Assembly (NCBI GenBank): GCA_900066355.1
Contig: FMEL01000003.1
Location: 248,001 to 312,000 of the forward strand
DNA length: 64,000 nucleotides
Source: an uncultured Ruminococcus sp.
GTDB taxonomy: Bacteria > Bacillota > Clostridia > Lachnospirales > Lachnospiraceae
Direction: 5' to 3'
A model generated the notes under the pieces. That model did not search any database, had not been told where the DNA came from, and saw only the letters and a program-made list of their open reading frames with translations. This document shows, one piece after another, positions 1 through 7,379 of this stretch (within the stretch, counting starts at the first letter, position 1; each line of letters starts with the position of its first letter). The position numbers and the translations under genes are program-made.

Positions 1-273
1 GAATCCGGTGCGTACCGTTTTCTTCAGAAACCACTGAATCATCTCCCGGGAAATCTTCATTTCTGCATCCGCGGAAATTCCGGTACAATGATCTTCAAAA
101 ACAATGCCGGCAAAATTTTTGTACTGAACATCGAAGAGACAAAGCTGGTAGAAATTTTCCGTGACTATCTGGAAAATATGGAGGAAAGCTGTTTTTACAG
201 CAAAGAAGAAAGTGTTGCCATGATTCGGCAGATCATTGATTATCTGAAAAAGGAAAGAACCGAAACAGAATGA
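1..273 (+). CDS. C-terminal part of an unidentified protein
   Basis: The reading frame is open from the first base of the window and ends at the TGA at 271-273, so only the last 90 codons of a longer gene are present. An ATG at 88 exists but has no ribosome site, and the codons before it read as ordinary coding sequence, so it is probably internal. The visible part is mixed alpha/beta, with a phrase CFYSKEESVAMIRQIIDYL near the end. I do not recognise the family. The transcript ends at the hairpin 40 bp downstream. Confidence 0.6.
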   Translation, partial: ESGAYRFLQKPLNHLPGNLHFCIRGNSGTMIFKNNAGKIFVLNIEETKLVEIFRDYLENMEESCFYSKEESVAMIRQIIDYLKKERTETE

Positions 274-312
274 TCTTCTGTTATTTACATCAAATCTGAT
301 AAATATAAAAAC

Positions 313-351
313 ACCCTGATGTATACTGAAATGCTTAGTACTCATCAGGGT
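313..351 (+). terminator. Rho-independent terminator
   Basis: ACCCTGATG (313-321) pairs exactly with CATCAGGGT (343-351). A second helix (TACT with AGTA) closes the loop, and a T-rich tail follows. It lies just after the partial gene at the window start. Confidence 0.85.
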
Positions 352-379
352 ATTTCTTTTTCATTTTCATACTCACCGG

Positions 380-700
380 ATCATTTAACTGTTTACAATA
401 TATAACATGTTTCCTGCATGAAACAATATGTGGCATATTGTGTGGGCAATTTTTTTACCTTTTTCGCCAAAAATCCTCTCTTTTGGTCTGACCGGTTTGT
501 ATTTTGGTTTGTATTTTGGTTTTTATATACTGCGAAATTTATGATTGACATCTTTTTTTCTGTGTGTTAATATAATCCACGCAAAATTGAATATGGTCTA
601 ATTGGAAACGCACATTCTCTTTGAATGATTAACGAACAACACATGCTCACGTAACTTACTATGAACAGTAGTGTATCAATTTAATCATTTTAAGGAGGTT
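380..700 (+). other. Intergenic leader of the DUF2798 gene
   Basis: No gene is seen here. It holds a 12-bp unit GGTTTGTATTTT repeated in tandem at 494-505 and 506-517 with a partial third copy, then a sigma-A-like promoter. About 125 nt of untranslated leader follow before the AAGGAGG at 691-697. The leader is longer than usual but I see no recognisable riboswitch fold. Confidence 0.4.
545..573 (+). promoter_or_regulatory. Sigma-A-type promoter of the DUF2798 gene
   Basis: TTGACA at 545-550, a 17-bp spacer, and TAATAT at 568-573. An alternative TATAAT lies at 571-576. Confidence 0.6.
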
Positions 701-705
701 TTTTT

Positions 706-1200
706 ATGCCTAAAAACAAATTTCAGGAAGTTATTTTTACGATCATTATGGTATTTTTTATGGTTTATGCGATGATCTGTTACAACATCTCTCTCAACAT
801 CGGCGGAATGTCAAATAAAGTTTTTCTCTCCGCATTTCATGAACTTGTGATCATGGGTCCGATTGCTTTCATCCTTGATTTCTTTATTGTATCCAAGCTT
901 GCTTTCATGTGCGCTGCACGTATGATTGATTTCAGAAACAGCCATCCGTTCAGCAAGATCCTTGCAATCTCCGTGGCATCTGTTGCTTTTATGTGTCCGC
1001 TTATGAGCCTTGCCGCAACAATCCTGTTTAAAAATGCCGGCAGCCAGTTCGTCGCTGTATGGCTTCATACAACCGCAATGAATTTCCCAATGGCATTCTT
1101 CTGGCAGCTGATCTATGCAGGTCCGATCGTACGCTTTATTTTCAGACATATTTTCAGAGAAAATGAAGCTGTGCAGGCTGTCTCTGCATCTGCTGAATAA
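706..1200 (+). CDS. DUF2798 family membrane protein
   Basis: A 164-residue integral membrane protein preceded by an optimal AAGGAGG 8 bases before the ATG. Four hydrophobic stretches are visible (about residues 8-30, 46-70, 82-105 and 115-145), with charged residues in the connecting turns. The opening MPKNKFQEVIF and the pattern of helices match what I remember of DUF2798 proteins, which have no established function. It stands alone: it has its own promoter at 545-573 and a strong terminator at 1268-1319. The transmembrane assignment is visible in the sequence; the family name is from memory. Confidence 0.85.
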   Translation: MPKNKFQEVIFTIIMVFFMVYAMICYNISLNIGGMSNKVFLSAFHELVIMGPIAFILDFFIVSKLAFMCAARMIDFRNSHPFSKILAISVASVAFMCPLMSLAATILFKNAGSQFVAVWLHTTAMNFPMAFFWQLIYAGPIVRFIFRHIFRENEAVQAVSASAE

Positions 1201-1267
1201 ATCTGATATAAAGTATTTCAATACAGTAAACTTGCCACTGGCAACTTCTATTGCATACTTTGGCATA

Positions 1268-1319
1268 AAAAATCTGGTCTGTGGAGATCTTAGAAGACTC
1301 TCTGCATGACCAGATTTTT
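1268..1319 (+). terminator. Terminator after the DUF2798 gene
   Basis: AAAAATCTGGTC at 1268-1279 is the exact complement of GACCAGATTTTT at 1308-1319, giving a 12-bp stem with A and T flanks. It could serve both strands and also ends the leftward ParA operon. Confidence 0.85.
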
Positions 1320-1369
1320 GTTTTCTTTGATTTCTAATTCAGAAGACCTGGAGTCGAAATCTTCTCTTA

Positions 1370-1726
1370 TTACAGAAGATATACAGGAAGATCTTCATTG
1401 ATATGAACCGGTCCTGCAACAGTTTCCGGCTCTGCATTTTTTACAAAAGCTGCCTGAAGTTCTTCAGAATTCTGTGGTGTGAGAACGGATGTCTTCACAG
1501 TTTTCTTTCTTGTCGTTGTCTTCTTTGTGGTTGTTGTTTTTTTCGCAGTTGTTGTCTTTTTGGCTGCGGTTCTCTTTGCAGGAGCTTTCTTTGCTGCCGG
1601 TGCTTTCGCTGCCTCTGCTTTTGCCGGAGCTTTTACTTCTTCTGCCGTTTTTGCTTCTGCTTTTACTTCTGTTGTTTTTGCATCTGCATTTGCTGCACGC
1701 AGGATGCTGTCTTTACCTACTGACAC
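1370..1726 (-). CDS. Lys/Ala/Thr-rich histone H1-like small protein
   Basis: A 118-residue protein with three parts. The short N-terminus begins MSVGKDSILRAANA. A long low-complexity middle (about residues 15-78) has AKAEAAKAPAAKK- and KKTTTAKKTTTTKK-type repeats. The C-terminus (about 80-118) is acidic and ends in PVYLL. The middle resembles histone H1 tails and bacterial HU-tail proteins, so DNA or polyanion binding is likely by composition only. Its ATG lies inside the 3' end of the upstream parA-like gene (14-bp overlap), so the two are translationally coupled. A cargo or partner role for the ParA ATPase is my inference from the coupling. Confidence 0.75.
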   Translation of the reverse strand: MSVGKDSILRAANADAKTTEVKAEAKTAEEVKAPAKAEAAKAPAAKKAPAKRTAAKKTTTAKKTTTTKKTTTRKKTVKTSVLTPQNSEELQAAFVKNAEPETVAGPVHINEDLPVYLL

Positions 1727-2504
1727 GATTCATGACCTCCTCTGCCAATTCCGTATATTCTTTTGCACTTCTGCTGGATTTCTTATATTCAACTACCGGA
1801 ACACTGTTATCCTGGGACCATTCTACGGAACTGTCTACGCGAATCACATGTTCAAATACATAAATACTTTCCAGCTCATGCAGGGTTTCCATCGTCTGTT
1901 TGAAGTAATTTTTACGGGTATCGACCTTCGTAACAGCAATTCCGGCAACCTCAAGTTCCGGTGAAATCTGCTTTACTTCATTCAGAAACTCAAACATATT
2001 TGCCAGACCAAACATTCCCCACGGGCTTGCTTCCACAGGAATGATCACCTTGTCAGATGCACACAGGATATTCATTACCCAGCCGCCAAGTGTCGGCGGT
2101 GCATCGATCAGGATGTAGTCATAAACTTCGGAATCTTTGATCTTCTGCAGGCATTTTCGCAGGATAAATTCTCTCTGCCACTTTGTAAAAAGCTCATATT
2201 CGATTGAACTCATCAGTGTGGAAGATGGAACCAGATCCAGATTTTCGTACGGTGTATGCACGATATAATCTGTCAGATCCGCCTGTTTCCCAATTGCATA
2301 ATAGAGATTATTTTCTCCCTGTGCATGTTCAAGTACCCAGTCCTCCGGAAAGAATGCCAGCGACAGATTCAACTGCATATCTCCATCCACCAGAAGTACT
2401 TTTTTGCCGGCACGCGCCATCGCCGCACCGAGGTTCGAACAGGTAGTAGATTTACCACTGCCTCCTTTGTTATTGGTAAAACAGATCGTCACGGTCTTTC
2501 CCAT
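1713..2504 (-). CDS. ParA/Soj-type ATPase, orphan
   Basis: A 263-residue P-loop ATPase of the ParA/MinD superfamily. The deviant Walker A motif (KGGSGKST, residues 13-20) has the signature lysine. The A' motif is LLVDGDMQ near residue 40 and Walker B is YILIDAPP near residue 130. A GGAGGG site sits 6 bases before the ATG. Proteins of this family form ATP-dependent dimers on DNA and position plasmids, chromosomes or protein cargo. No parB or parS-like repeat is nearby. The only partner is the overlapping basic protein downstream, which makes an orphan cargo-positioning pair a fair guess. Confidence 0.9.
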   Translation of the reverse strand: MGKTVTICFTNNKGGSGKSTTCSNLGAAMARAGKKVLLVDGDMQLNLSLAFFPEDWVLEHAQGENNLYYAIGKQADLTDYIVHTPYENLDLVPSSTLMSSIEYELFTKWQREFILRKCLQKIKDSEVYDYILIDAPPTLGGWVMNILCASDKVIIPVEASPWGMFGLANMFEFLNEVKQISPELEVAGIAVTKVDTRKNYFKQTMETLHELESIYVFEHVIRVDSSVEWSQDNSVPVVEYKKSSRSAKEYTELAEEVMNRVSR

Positions 2505-2589
2505 CGGAATCCCTCCATAAAAAATGTCATTTCCTATGTCACATTATAAGGGATTCTGTCGAAATTGGCAATGCTTATTGCTTATTATT

Positions 2590-3300
2590 TCAGTCCAGAA
2601 TTTTCCCGTCGACGGAGATTGTGACAACCTGCCACGGAATGAATTTCCCGCTGTTCTGAAGAGCCTTTTTTGCTGCCATTTCCAGTCCACCACAACACGG
2701 AACTTCCATACGTACAACCGTCACGCTGCTGATGTTGTTGCTTCGGATGATCTCCTCCAGTTTTTCACTGTAATCCACGCTGTCAAGCTTCGGACAGCCA
2801 ACTAAAACAACCTTTCCTCTGATAAAATCCTGATGAAAATTTGCATAGGCATAGGCAGTACAGTCCGCCGCGATAAGCAATTTTGCCCCTTCAAAATACG
2901 GAGCCTGTGTCGGCACAAGCTTGATCTGTACCGGCCACTGCTGAAGCTGAGACTCCATCTTTGCTGTTGCCGGAGCTTCAGTTGCCTCGCGTTTCATCTG
3001 ACGCATACGGCTTCCCGGGCAGCCCCCTTTTAAATGATGTGCAGCTTTGTTTTGTGCTTCTTTTTTGCGCTGATTTGCAAGTACGGCTTCTTCATCATAA
3101 GCTGCCGCTTCTCTCTCTACGAATGTGATCGCGCCGGTCGGGCAAGACGGCAGACAGTCCCCAAGTCCGTCGCAGTAATCGTCACGCAGAAGCTTCGCCT
3201 TACCGTCAACCATTCCGATTGCGCTTTCGTGGCAGGCGGCCGCACACGCTCCACACCCGTTGCATTTTTCTTCGTCTATGTGAATAATTCTTCTGATCAT
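2590..3300 (-). CDS. Ferredoxin-like 4Fe-4S protein with C-terminal cysteine domain
   Basis: A 236-residue protein. The first cluster motif is canonical (C13, C16, C19, C23). The second (C43, C49, C53, followed by P) has a leucine where the second cysteine would be, so it may carry a 3Fe-4S or otherwise unusual cluster. Downstream are a basic linker with CPGSR and a domain of about 110 residues containing DCTAYAYANF and a CCGG motif near residue 202. These are features I associate with clostridial proteins often annotated only as 4Fe-4S binding. The ribosome site is AGGAGG. It is divergent from a Crp/Fnr regulator and shares the palindromic operator with it, so regulation by that protein is likely. 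The electron partner is unknown. Confidence 0.8.
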   Translation of the reverse strand: MIRRIIHIDEEKCNGCGACAAACHESAIGMVDGKAKLLRDDYCDGLGDCLPSCPTGAITFVEREAAAYDEEAVLANQRKKEAQNKAAHHLKGGCPGSRMRQMKREATEAPATAKMESQLQQWPVQIKLVPTQAPYFEGAKLLIAADCTAYAYANFHQDFIRGKVVLVGCPKLDSVDYSEKLEEIIRSNNISSVTVVRMEVPCCGGLEMAAKKALQNSGKFIPWQVVTISVDGKILD

Positions 3301-3404
3301 AAAATATCCTCCTGTTTTTGTTATTTATTGGTTTCTTCTTACTCTTTTTCTTTTTGTGCCTTGACCTTACACCCAAAGAATACTAAACTAACAAGAAAAA
3401 ATCC

Positions 3405-3418
3405 GTGGTTATAACCAC
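3405..3418. promoter_or_regulatory. Perfect 14-bp palindrome, likely Crp/Fnr operator
   Basis: GTGGTTATAACCAC is its own reverse complement. It lies 27 bp before the Crp/Fnr start codon and about 100 bp from the divergent ferredoxin start, where an operator controlling both would sit. It differs from the E. coli FNR and CRP consensus half sites. Confidence 0.65.
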
Positions 3419-3444
3419 AAAATAAGCAAAAACGGAGAATTTTT

Positions 3445-4107
3445 ATGGATTATGAACTGATTTCCCGCACAGCACTGTTTCAGGGGTGCTCCCCCACCGC
3501 AACGGAAAATCTTCTGTACGGACTGAAAACTTTTACAAAAAAATATAAAAAAGGAGCCCCGGTTTATCTTGCCGGAACTCCTGTCACTGATATAGGAATC
3601 GTATTATACGGTACTGTCCAGATTGAAAACAATGACCTGTGGGGCAACAAAAATATCATAAGTCTTGCACGCGCCGGGGAAGTATTTGCAGAAGCTTACG
3701 CCTGTATTCCCGACGAACCGATGATGGTTGATGTCATCGCTATGGAAGAAGCAGAAATCCTTTTTCTGAATGTACCGGAACTTTTCAGGCTTGCAGCCGC
3801 CGGAAAAGGCGAATATTCGCATCTGATCCACAATATGACGATGATCAGCGCACGCAAAAACCTGCTGCTGTCGCGCCGTATCCTGCATACCTCTTCCAAA
3901 AAGATCCGCGACCGTCTTCTCTCCTATCTTTCTTATCAGGCCGGACTACAGAAAAGCTGCTATGTTGACATCCCGCTGAACCGTCAGCAGCTTGCCGATT
4001 ACCTCAGTCTGGACCGCAGTGCCCTTTCAAAAGAACTCGGTAAAATGAAAAAAGAAGGACTTCTGGATTACCATAAGAACAGTTTTGTGCTGAAGGATAT
4101 CGAATAG
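3445..4107 (+). CDS. Crp/Fnr family transcriptional regulator
   Basis: A 220-residue protein with an N-terminal cyclic-nucleotide-binding-like beta barrel (about residues 10-120, including GTPVTDIGIVLYGTVQIE), a dimer helix (about 120-145) and a C-terminal winged helix. The recognition segment is NRQQLADYLSLDRSALSKEL. No FNR-type cysteine cluster is present, so it is not a classical Fe-S FNR. Family members of this layout in clostridia often control redox or nitrogen-oxide stress genes. Divergent pairing with the ferredoxin-like gene over a shared palindrome suggests it regulates that gene and itself. The effector is unknown. Confidence 0.88.
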   Translation: MDYELISRTALFQGCSPTATENLLYGLKTFTKKYKKGAPVYLAGTPVTDIGIVLYGTVQIENNDLWGNKNIISLARAGEVFAEAYACIPDEPMMVDVIAMEEAEILFLNVPELFRLAAAGKGEYSHLIHNMTMISARKNLLLSRRILHTSSKKIRDRLLSYLSYQAGLQKSCYVDIPLNRQQLADYLSLDRSALSKELGKMKKEGLLDYHKNSFVLKDIE

Positions 4108-4156
4108 ATTTCATTTGTTTGTATTGCCTTTTGCAGTGCTTTATGCGACAGCTTTA

Positions 4157-4660
4157 TCAAAATTCAAAGGCCTGTTTGATACTGTCATAATGAAGGAATT
4201 TATCCTCTGCTGCAAAAGCTTTGATCTCCTCCAGAGTTGCAAACATATAGCCATCTGTCTCTGCTTCCTGCAGGTGCAAATCTTCGTCTTTAACGTCCAT
4301 GATAAAGCGATATACATCGACGAAATAGTTATCTCCCTCGCCCGGATTTTCACGTTTGTAAGTAAACAAATAACCGCCGTCGGCATCCCGTGCATCAAGG
4401 CCGGTCTCTTCTTTTACTTCGCGAAGAACAGCCTCGCGTGACTCCTCACCAGCCTGCGCGGCCCCACCGGAAACCTCCCAGCATCCCGGTGCCCATGCTT
4501 TCGTCATGACTCGTTTCGTGATCAGAAATTTGTGATCCGGACGCGCCACCACCCCAAGTACTGTCAGATGGTACTCCCCGTCCTTCAGGCACCAGTCGTT
4601 GCGTTTCATTGTGCGGCCCGTCGGTTTCTTATCTCTATCATAAATATCCCAGTATTCCAT
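4157..4660 (-). CDS. NUDIX hydrolase
   Basis: A 167-residue protein with a complete NUDIX box near residues 66-88 (GGAAQAGEE, then REVKEETGL), the metal-binding element of enzymes that cleave nucleoside diphosphate-X substrates. The start EYWDIYDRDKKPTGR resembles the IDI/YfcD-like NUDIX branch, whose substrates are mostly unknown. It converges on the Crp/Fnr gene with 49 bp between the stops and no clear hairpin. The substrate cannot be assigned. Confidence 0.88.
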   Translation of the reverse strand: MEYWDIYDRDKKPTGRTMKRNDWCLKDGEYHLTVLGVVARPDHKFLITKRVMTKAWAPGCWEVSGGAAQAGEESREAVLREVKEETGLDARDADGGYLFTYKRENPGEGDNYFVDVYRFIMDVKDEDLHLQEAETDGYMFATLEEIKAFAAEDKFLHYDSIKQAFEF

Positions 4661-4945
4661 TTCTTTGTCTCCCTGTTGAATTTTGTATTGAATTTCCTGT
4701 TAAACTTTGTATTGAATTTTTATATTGTATTTCTGGTGAATTTCCCGGTCATGCTTCTGGTGTTTATCATAGCATCCCAAGGAGAGGATTGCAAATGAGA
4801 GTTTCAGGAATGGAATCTGTGGCGTGGGCATCGAATTGGGCAGTTAATCCCGCTACCCAATGCTCAAAATGCCTCTTTTCAAGATCTTGGCATCGATTTA
4901 TACTCCTGCTTTTATTTTTCGATGCCTGGTATGTCCGGGAACTTC
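4661..4945. other. Intergenic stretch between NUDIX and BIG2 genes
   Basis: AT-rich with two copies of TTTGTATTGAATTT near 4683-4720. A modest hairpin at 4836-4860 (TTGGG with CCCAA) lies downstream of the leftward secreted-protein operon and may help end it, though no T run follows. No gene is supported. Confidence 0.35.
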
Positions 4946-5506
4946 TCAGATTTTCCCTGTTCCCCTGCAATGATTACACGGAACATATCCAGATATATGT
5001 CCACTTCCGCCGCATCCGCCGCACATTGTATATCCGCCGACCCAGCCCATTATCATATCGTGATACAAATAAGGCGTATATTGCTGACCACTTCCGCCAC
5101 AAATGCCACAGATTCCTGCATTAGAAACATAAATTTGTCCGGTTCCATTGCAGACTTGGCAAACTTTTTTCTTATTGCTTGATTTTTTATTATTCTTTGC
5201 AACGTTGCGCACCCGGACTTTGCAAGTTAATTTTTTCTTTCCGATTTTGGCAATAATTTTTACATTTCCGGCTTTTCTTGCTTTAACAATACCTTTTTTA
5301 TTGACTGTTGCTATTTTTGAATTAGAAGAACTCCATTTTACTTTTTTTCGAGTTCCGCTTACTTTTAATTTAACAGTCTTTCCAACAGTCACGGATGCCG
5401 ATTTTTTGTTCAAACGAACAGGTGCAGCCGATGCAGGCATTGCCATTGCAAGCGTCAATAATGTGACCAGAAATACTGTCAAAATTCTTTTACTTATTTT
5501 TTTCAT
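4946..5506 (-). CDS. Secreted BIG2-domain protein with DnaJ-type zinc domain
   Basis: A 186-residue secreted protein. A signal peptide (residues 1-27, ending ASA) is followed by a BIG2-like Ig fold (about 30-98, WSSSNSKIATVNKKG). A lysine-rich linker comes next. The C-terminus carries four CxxCxGxG-type motifs: CQVCNGTG, CGICGGSG, CGGCGGSG and CNHCRGTG. In DnaJ this motif set binds two zinc ions and contacts unfolded protein, but no J domain is present here. It is the last gene of a run of three secreted proteins. The zinc domain outside the cytoplasm is unusual. A role in binding or protecting surface proteins would be inference. Confidence 0.85.
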   Translation of the reverse strand: MKKISKRILTVFLVTLLTLAMAMPASAAPVRLNKKSASVTVGKTVKLKVSGTRKKVKWSSSNSKIATVNKKGIVKARKAGNVKIIAKIGKKKLTCKVRVRNVAKNNKKSSNKKKVCQVCNGTGQIYVSNAGICGICGGSGQQYTPYLYHDMIMGWVGGYTMCGGCGGSGHISGYVPCNHCRGTGKI

Positions 5507-5551
5507 GACTCTTTTTCTCCCTTAAACTCTCTTATATATTCAAAAATCATG

Positions 5552-6205
5552 TCATTTGAAATTAATCATAATAAATTCTGTCTGTCCTGTTGCTGTATTC
5601 ATGACATATGCTGACACTACAAAGCCTGCGCCGCCTGTTACCTTTATTTTTGCTCCGTTCTTGAAATTCTCGCCCTTCTGCCAGTTCTTCTTGCCATAAT
5701 CAACGGATATAAGTTTCCAGCCTTTTTTCAGTTTGAATTTAATTGCACTCTTTTTATTTGCGTATTTGGCATATTTCAAATTGACATATGCATTTTTATT
5801 AAATTTCTTTCCGGAAATTGTAGTCTTTCTAACTTTTACTGAGCTGATTGGATTTGCATATTTAGCTACTGTTAAATCACAACCATATTTTTTTGATCCT
5901 TTTTTTACTATAATTTTGGTTTTTCCTGCTTTTTTTGCCTTAACCGTAATTGAACCATTTTTTATTTTGGCAGTTGCAATCTTAGGACTGCTTGATTTTA
6001 CAGAGAGTTTCTTTCCATTTACATATCCAAGATATGTCTCATTGGAAAATCTGTTTTTCACAGACTGTGCAGAATATAAAGTCACCGTCATCTTTTCAGG
6101 TACAATCTGCTCCGCATAATAGTCTGCCGATACCGGTAATGCAGTTACCACCAATACCGCTGCTGTCATCATCATTGCCATTAATTTTTTACATGTTTTC
6201 TTCAT
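5552..6205 (-). CDS. Secreted BIG2-like protein
   Basis: A 217-residue protein with a signal peptide (MKKTCKKLMAMMMTAAVLV, cleavage near PVSA). A diverged BIG2-like fold follows (about residues 40-115, SSPKIATAKIKNGSITVKAKKAGKTKIIVKKG). The lysine-rich C-terminal domain has no family I recognise (ends in TEFIMINFK). It sits 45 bp upstream of the zinc-domain protein and 61 bp downstream of the next secreted gene, with no terminator between, so the three are probably one transcript from the promoter at 7177-7205. Function is unknown; wall or surface attachment by charge is possible. Confidence 0.8.
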   Translation of the reverse strand: MKKTCKKLMAMMMTAAVLVVTALPVSADYYAEQIVPEKMTVTLYSAQSVKNRFSNETYLGYVNGKKLSVKSSSPKIATAKIKNGSITVKAKKAGKTKIIVKKGSKKYGCDLTVAKYANPISSVKVRKTTISGKKFNKNAYVNLKYAKYANKKSAIKFKLKKGWKLISVDYGKKNWQKGENFKNGAKIKVTGGAGFVVSAYVMNTATGQTEFIMINFK

Positions 6206-6266
6206 AGTCTTAATCTCCCTTCGTTTATTGTAAAAAATATTTTTTGTTTCTTATACTTGTATCTTT

Positions 6267-7133
6267 CTATTTGTAGTCAACGCCAAAATTACTGTCTAAA
6301 CTTCCCCAGCCCTGAGTTCCTGTCATAACTTCTGAAGCCGGTATGGTAAGTTCTACCACACGACTATTCATTGCTTTTACTGACGTATCTACATTCAGAT
6401 CTGAAAGATCAATTACAGTCCCCAATGTCTCATCGGTTACAGTAAGTGTTCCTGACGAATAATAAATATTATTATTGGTGCCATTTGCCAGCCATATTCC
6501 CAACACTACACTTCCGTCATCATTCTGATACATATATTTCAACTCATTATTATTGCAGCCTTCATAGACCTTTGTTTCATCTACGTACATATAATTAGCA
6601 GTTCCAAAAAAGGCTGTATTCTTTCCTTCATTTGTAGCCTTAGCATATCCTGCCGGATATAAATCAACTATTTTATCCGATAGCTTTTCGTTCGCTTCAT
6701 CACTATAATCGAACTTCCATTCGCCATCTTTTTCAGAAACCACCCAAATATAAGAATCCCATTCCATGTGTGTATTTGGATGTGTACCCGCTACAATATA
6801 AAAAGTATTTCCCACTGCGTAGTACCCATCTACTTCTGCAAGTACCTGAAATATCTGGCGATCATAATTTCCTATATGATTCACTGTTTCTGTCGCCGCA
6901 TCAAACTCATTTTTTATAGTTTCCTCAGAAGTATCTCTGTATAACTCTGCAAAGTGTTCGTAATCATTTCCTGCATATTCTTCAAAATCAGATAACAACT
7001 CCTGTGTTGCTTCAACTACTTCTTCATCCGATGCATCTGCCCGCACTACCTTTGCGTCACTTCCACCTGTTAATGTCATCACACCAATCGCCAATGCCCC
7101 TGTTAATGCCATCCATTTTTTTCCTTTTTTCAT
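6267..7133 (-). CDS. Secreted protein of unknown function, first gene of a secreted-protein operon
   Basis: A 288-residue exported protein. I place the start at 7133 (MKKGKKWMALTG) because AGGGAG is correctly spaced for it. The ATG at 7139 sits almost on the ribosome site. A signal peptide (about 25 residues) is followed by an acidic helix-rich part, a beta-rich middle (YYAVGNTFYIVAGTH; YIWVVSEKDGEWKFDYSDE) and a C-terminal beta sandwich with TIPASEVMTGTQGW. Its promoter belongs to the set of three shared with the sigma-factor island. No family was recognised. Confidence 0.75.
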   Translation of the reverse strand: MKKGKKWMALTGALAIGVMTLTGGSDAKVVRADASDEEVVEATQELLSDFEEYAGNDYEHFAELYRDTSEETIKNEFDAATETVNHIGNYDRQIFQVLAEVDGYYAVGNTFYIVAGTHPNTHMEWDSYIWVVSEKDGEWKFDYSDEANEKLSDKIVDLYPAGYAKATNEGKNTAFFGTANYMYVDETKVYEGCNNNELKYMYQNDDGSVVLGIWLANGTNNNIYYSSGTLTVTDETLGTVIDLSDLNVDTSVKAMNSRVVELTIPASEVMTGTQGWGSLDSNFGVDYK

Positions 7134-7176
7134 TCTCATTTCTCCCTTCGATGTTATAAATTTTTCACTTCACCTA

Positions 7177-7205
7177 TAAGACACTTAATCCTCCCGTTTG
7201 GTTTT
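7177..7205 (-). promoter_or_regulatory. ECF-like promoter A
   Basis: On the minus strand the -35 is AAAACC (7205-7200), the spacer is exactly 17 bp, and the -10 is GTCTTA (7182-7177). The start codon follows about 40 bp later. The same layout occurs at 20035-20063 and 14100-14128. AACC and GTC are the usual conserved cores of ECF sigma promoters. Confidence 0.6.
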
Positions 7206-7244
7206 AATTTTTTATTTATTTTATTGTATTATTTTGTAACTTTG

Positions 7245-7266
7245 TTGTCGTAGAAAACAAGTTCCC
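7245..7266 (-). promoter_or_regulatory. Conserved upstream element A (GGGAA-N8-CTACGA)
   Basis: On the minus strand: GGGAA, 8 bp, CTACGA. Its inner edge lies 42 bp upstream of the -35 box of promoter A. The same element with the same 8-bp gap appears at 14171-14191 and 20120-20140. Its role is not known; an activator site is the simplest reading. Confidence 0.55.
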
Positions 7267-7280
7267 AAAACGGAAACGAA

Positions 7281-7311
7281 AAGGAGTTCCAAACACTCCT
7301 GTCAGAACTCC
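7281..7311 (-). terminator. Terminator of the kinase operon
   Basis: On the minus strand GGAGTTC (7311-7305) pairs with GAACTCC (7289-7283) and is followed by TTTTCGTTT. It lies 70 bp after the last gene of the leftward kinase operon. Confidence 0.65.
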
Positions 7312-7379
7312 CTTTGCTAGTATTTATCATATAAAATTGTTCAAACCAGAAATAATATTTCCAATTGAAGTATTGCCCC

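Noticed and set aside
1403..1964. Long open frames on the plus strand across the Lys/Ala/Thr-rich gene
   Set aside because: They mirror the low-complexity codons of the minus-strand gene, have odd Phe/Cys/Ser composition and no ribosome sites.
4795..5124. Plus-strand frame starting after AAGGAGAGG near 4795
   Set aside because: The ribosome-site-like sequence is good, but the frame runs antisense through the zinc-domain gene and its product looks like shadow coding.
7245..7266. GGGAA-N8-CTACGA read as the -35 and -10 of an ECF promoter
   Set aside because: Eight base pairs is far too short a spacer. The better -35/-10 pair lies downstream at all three sites.
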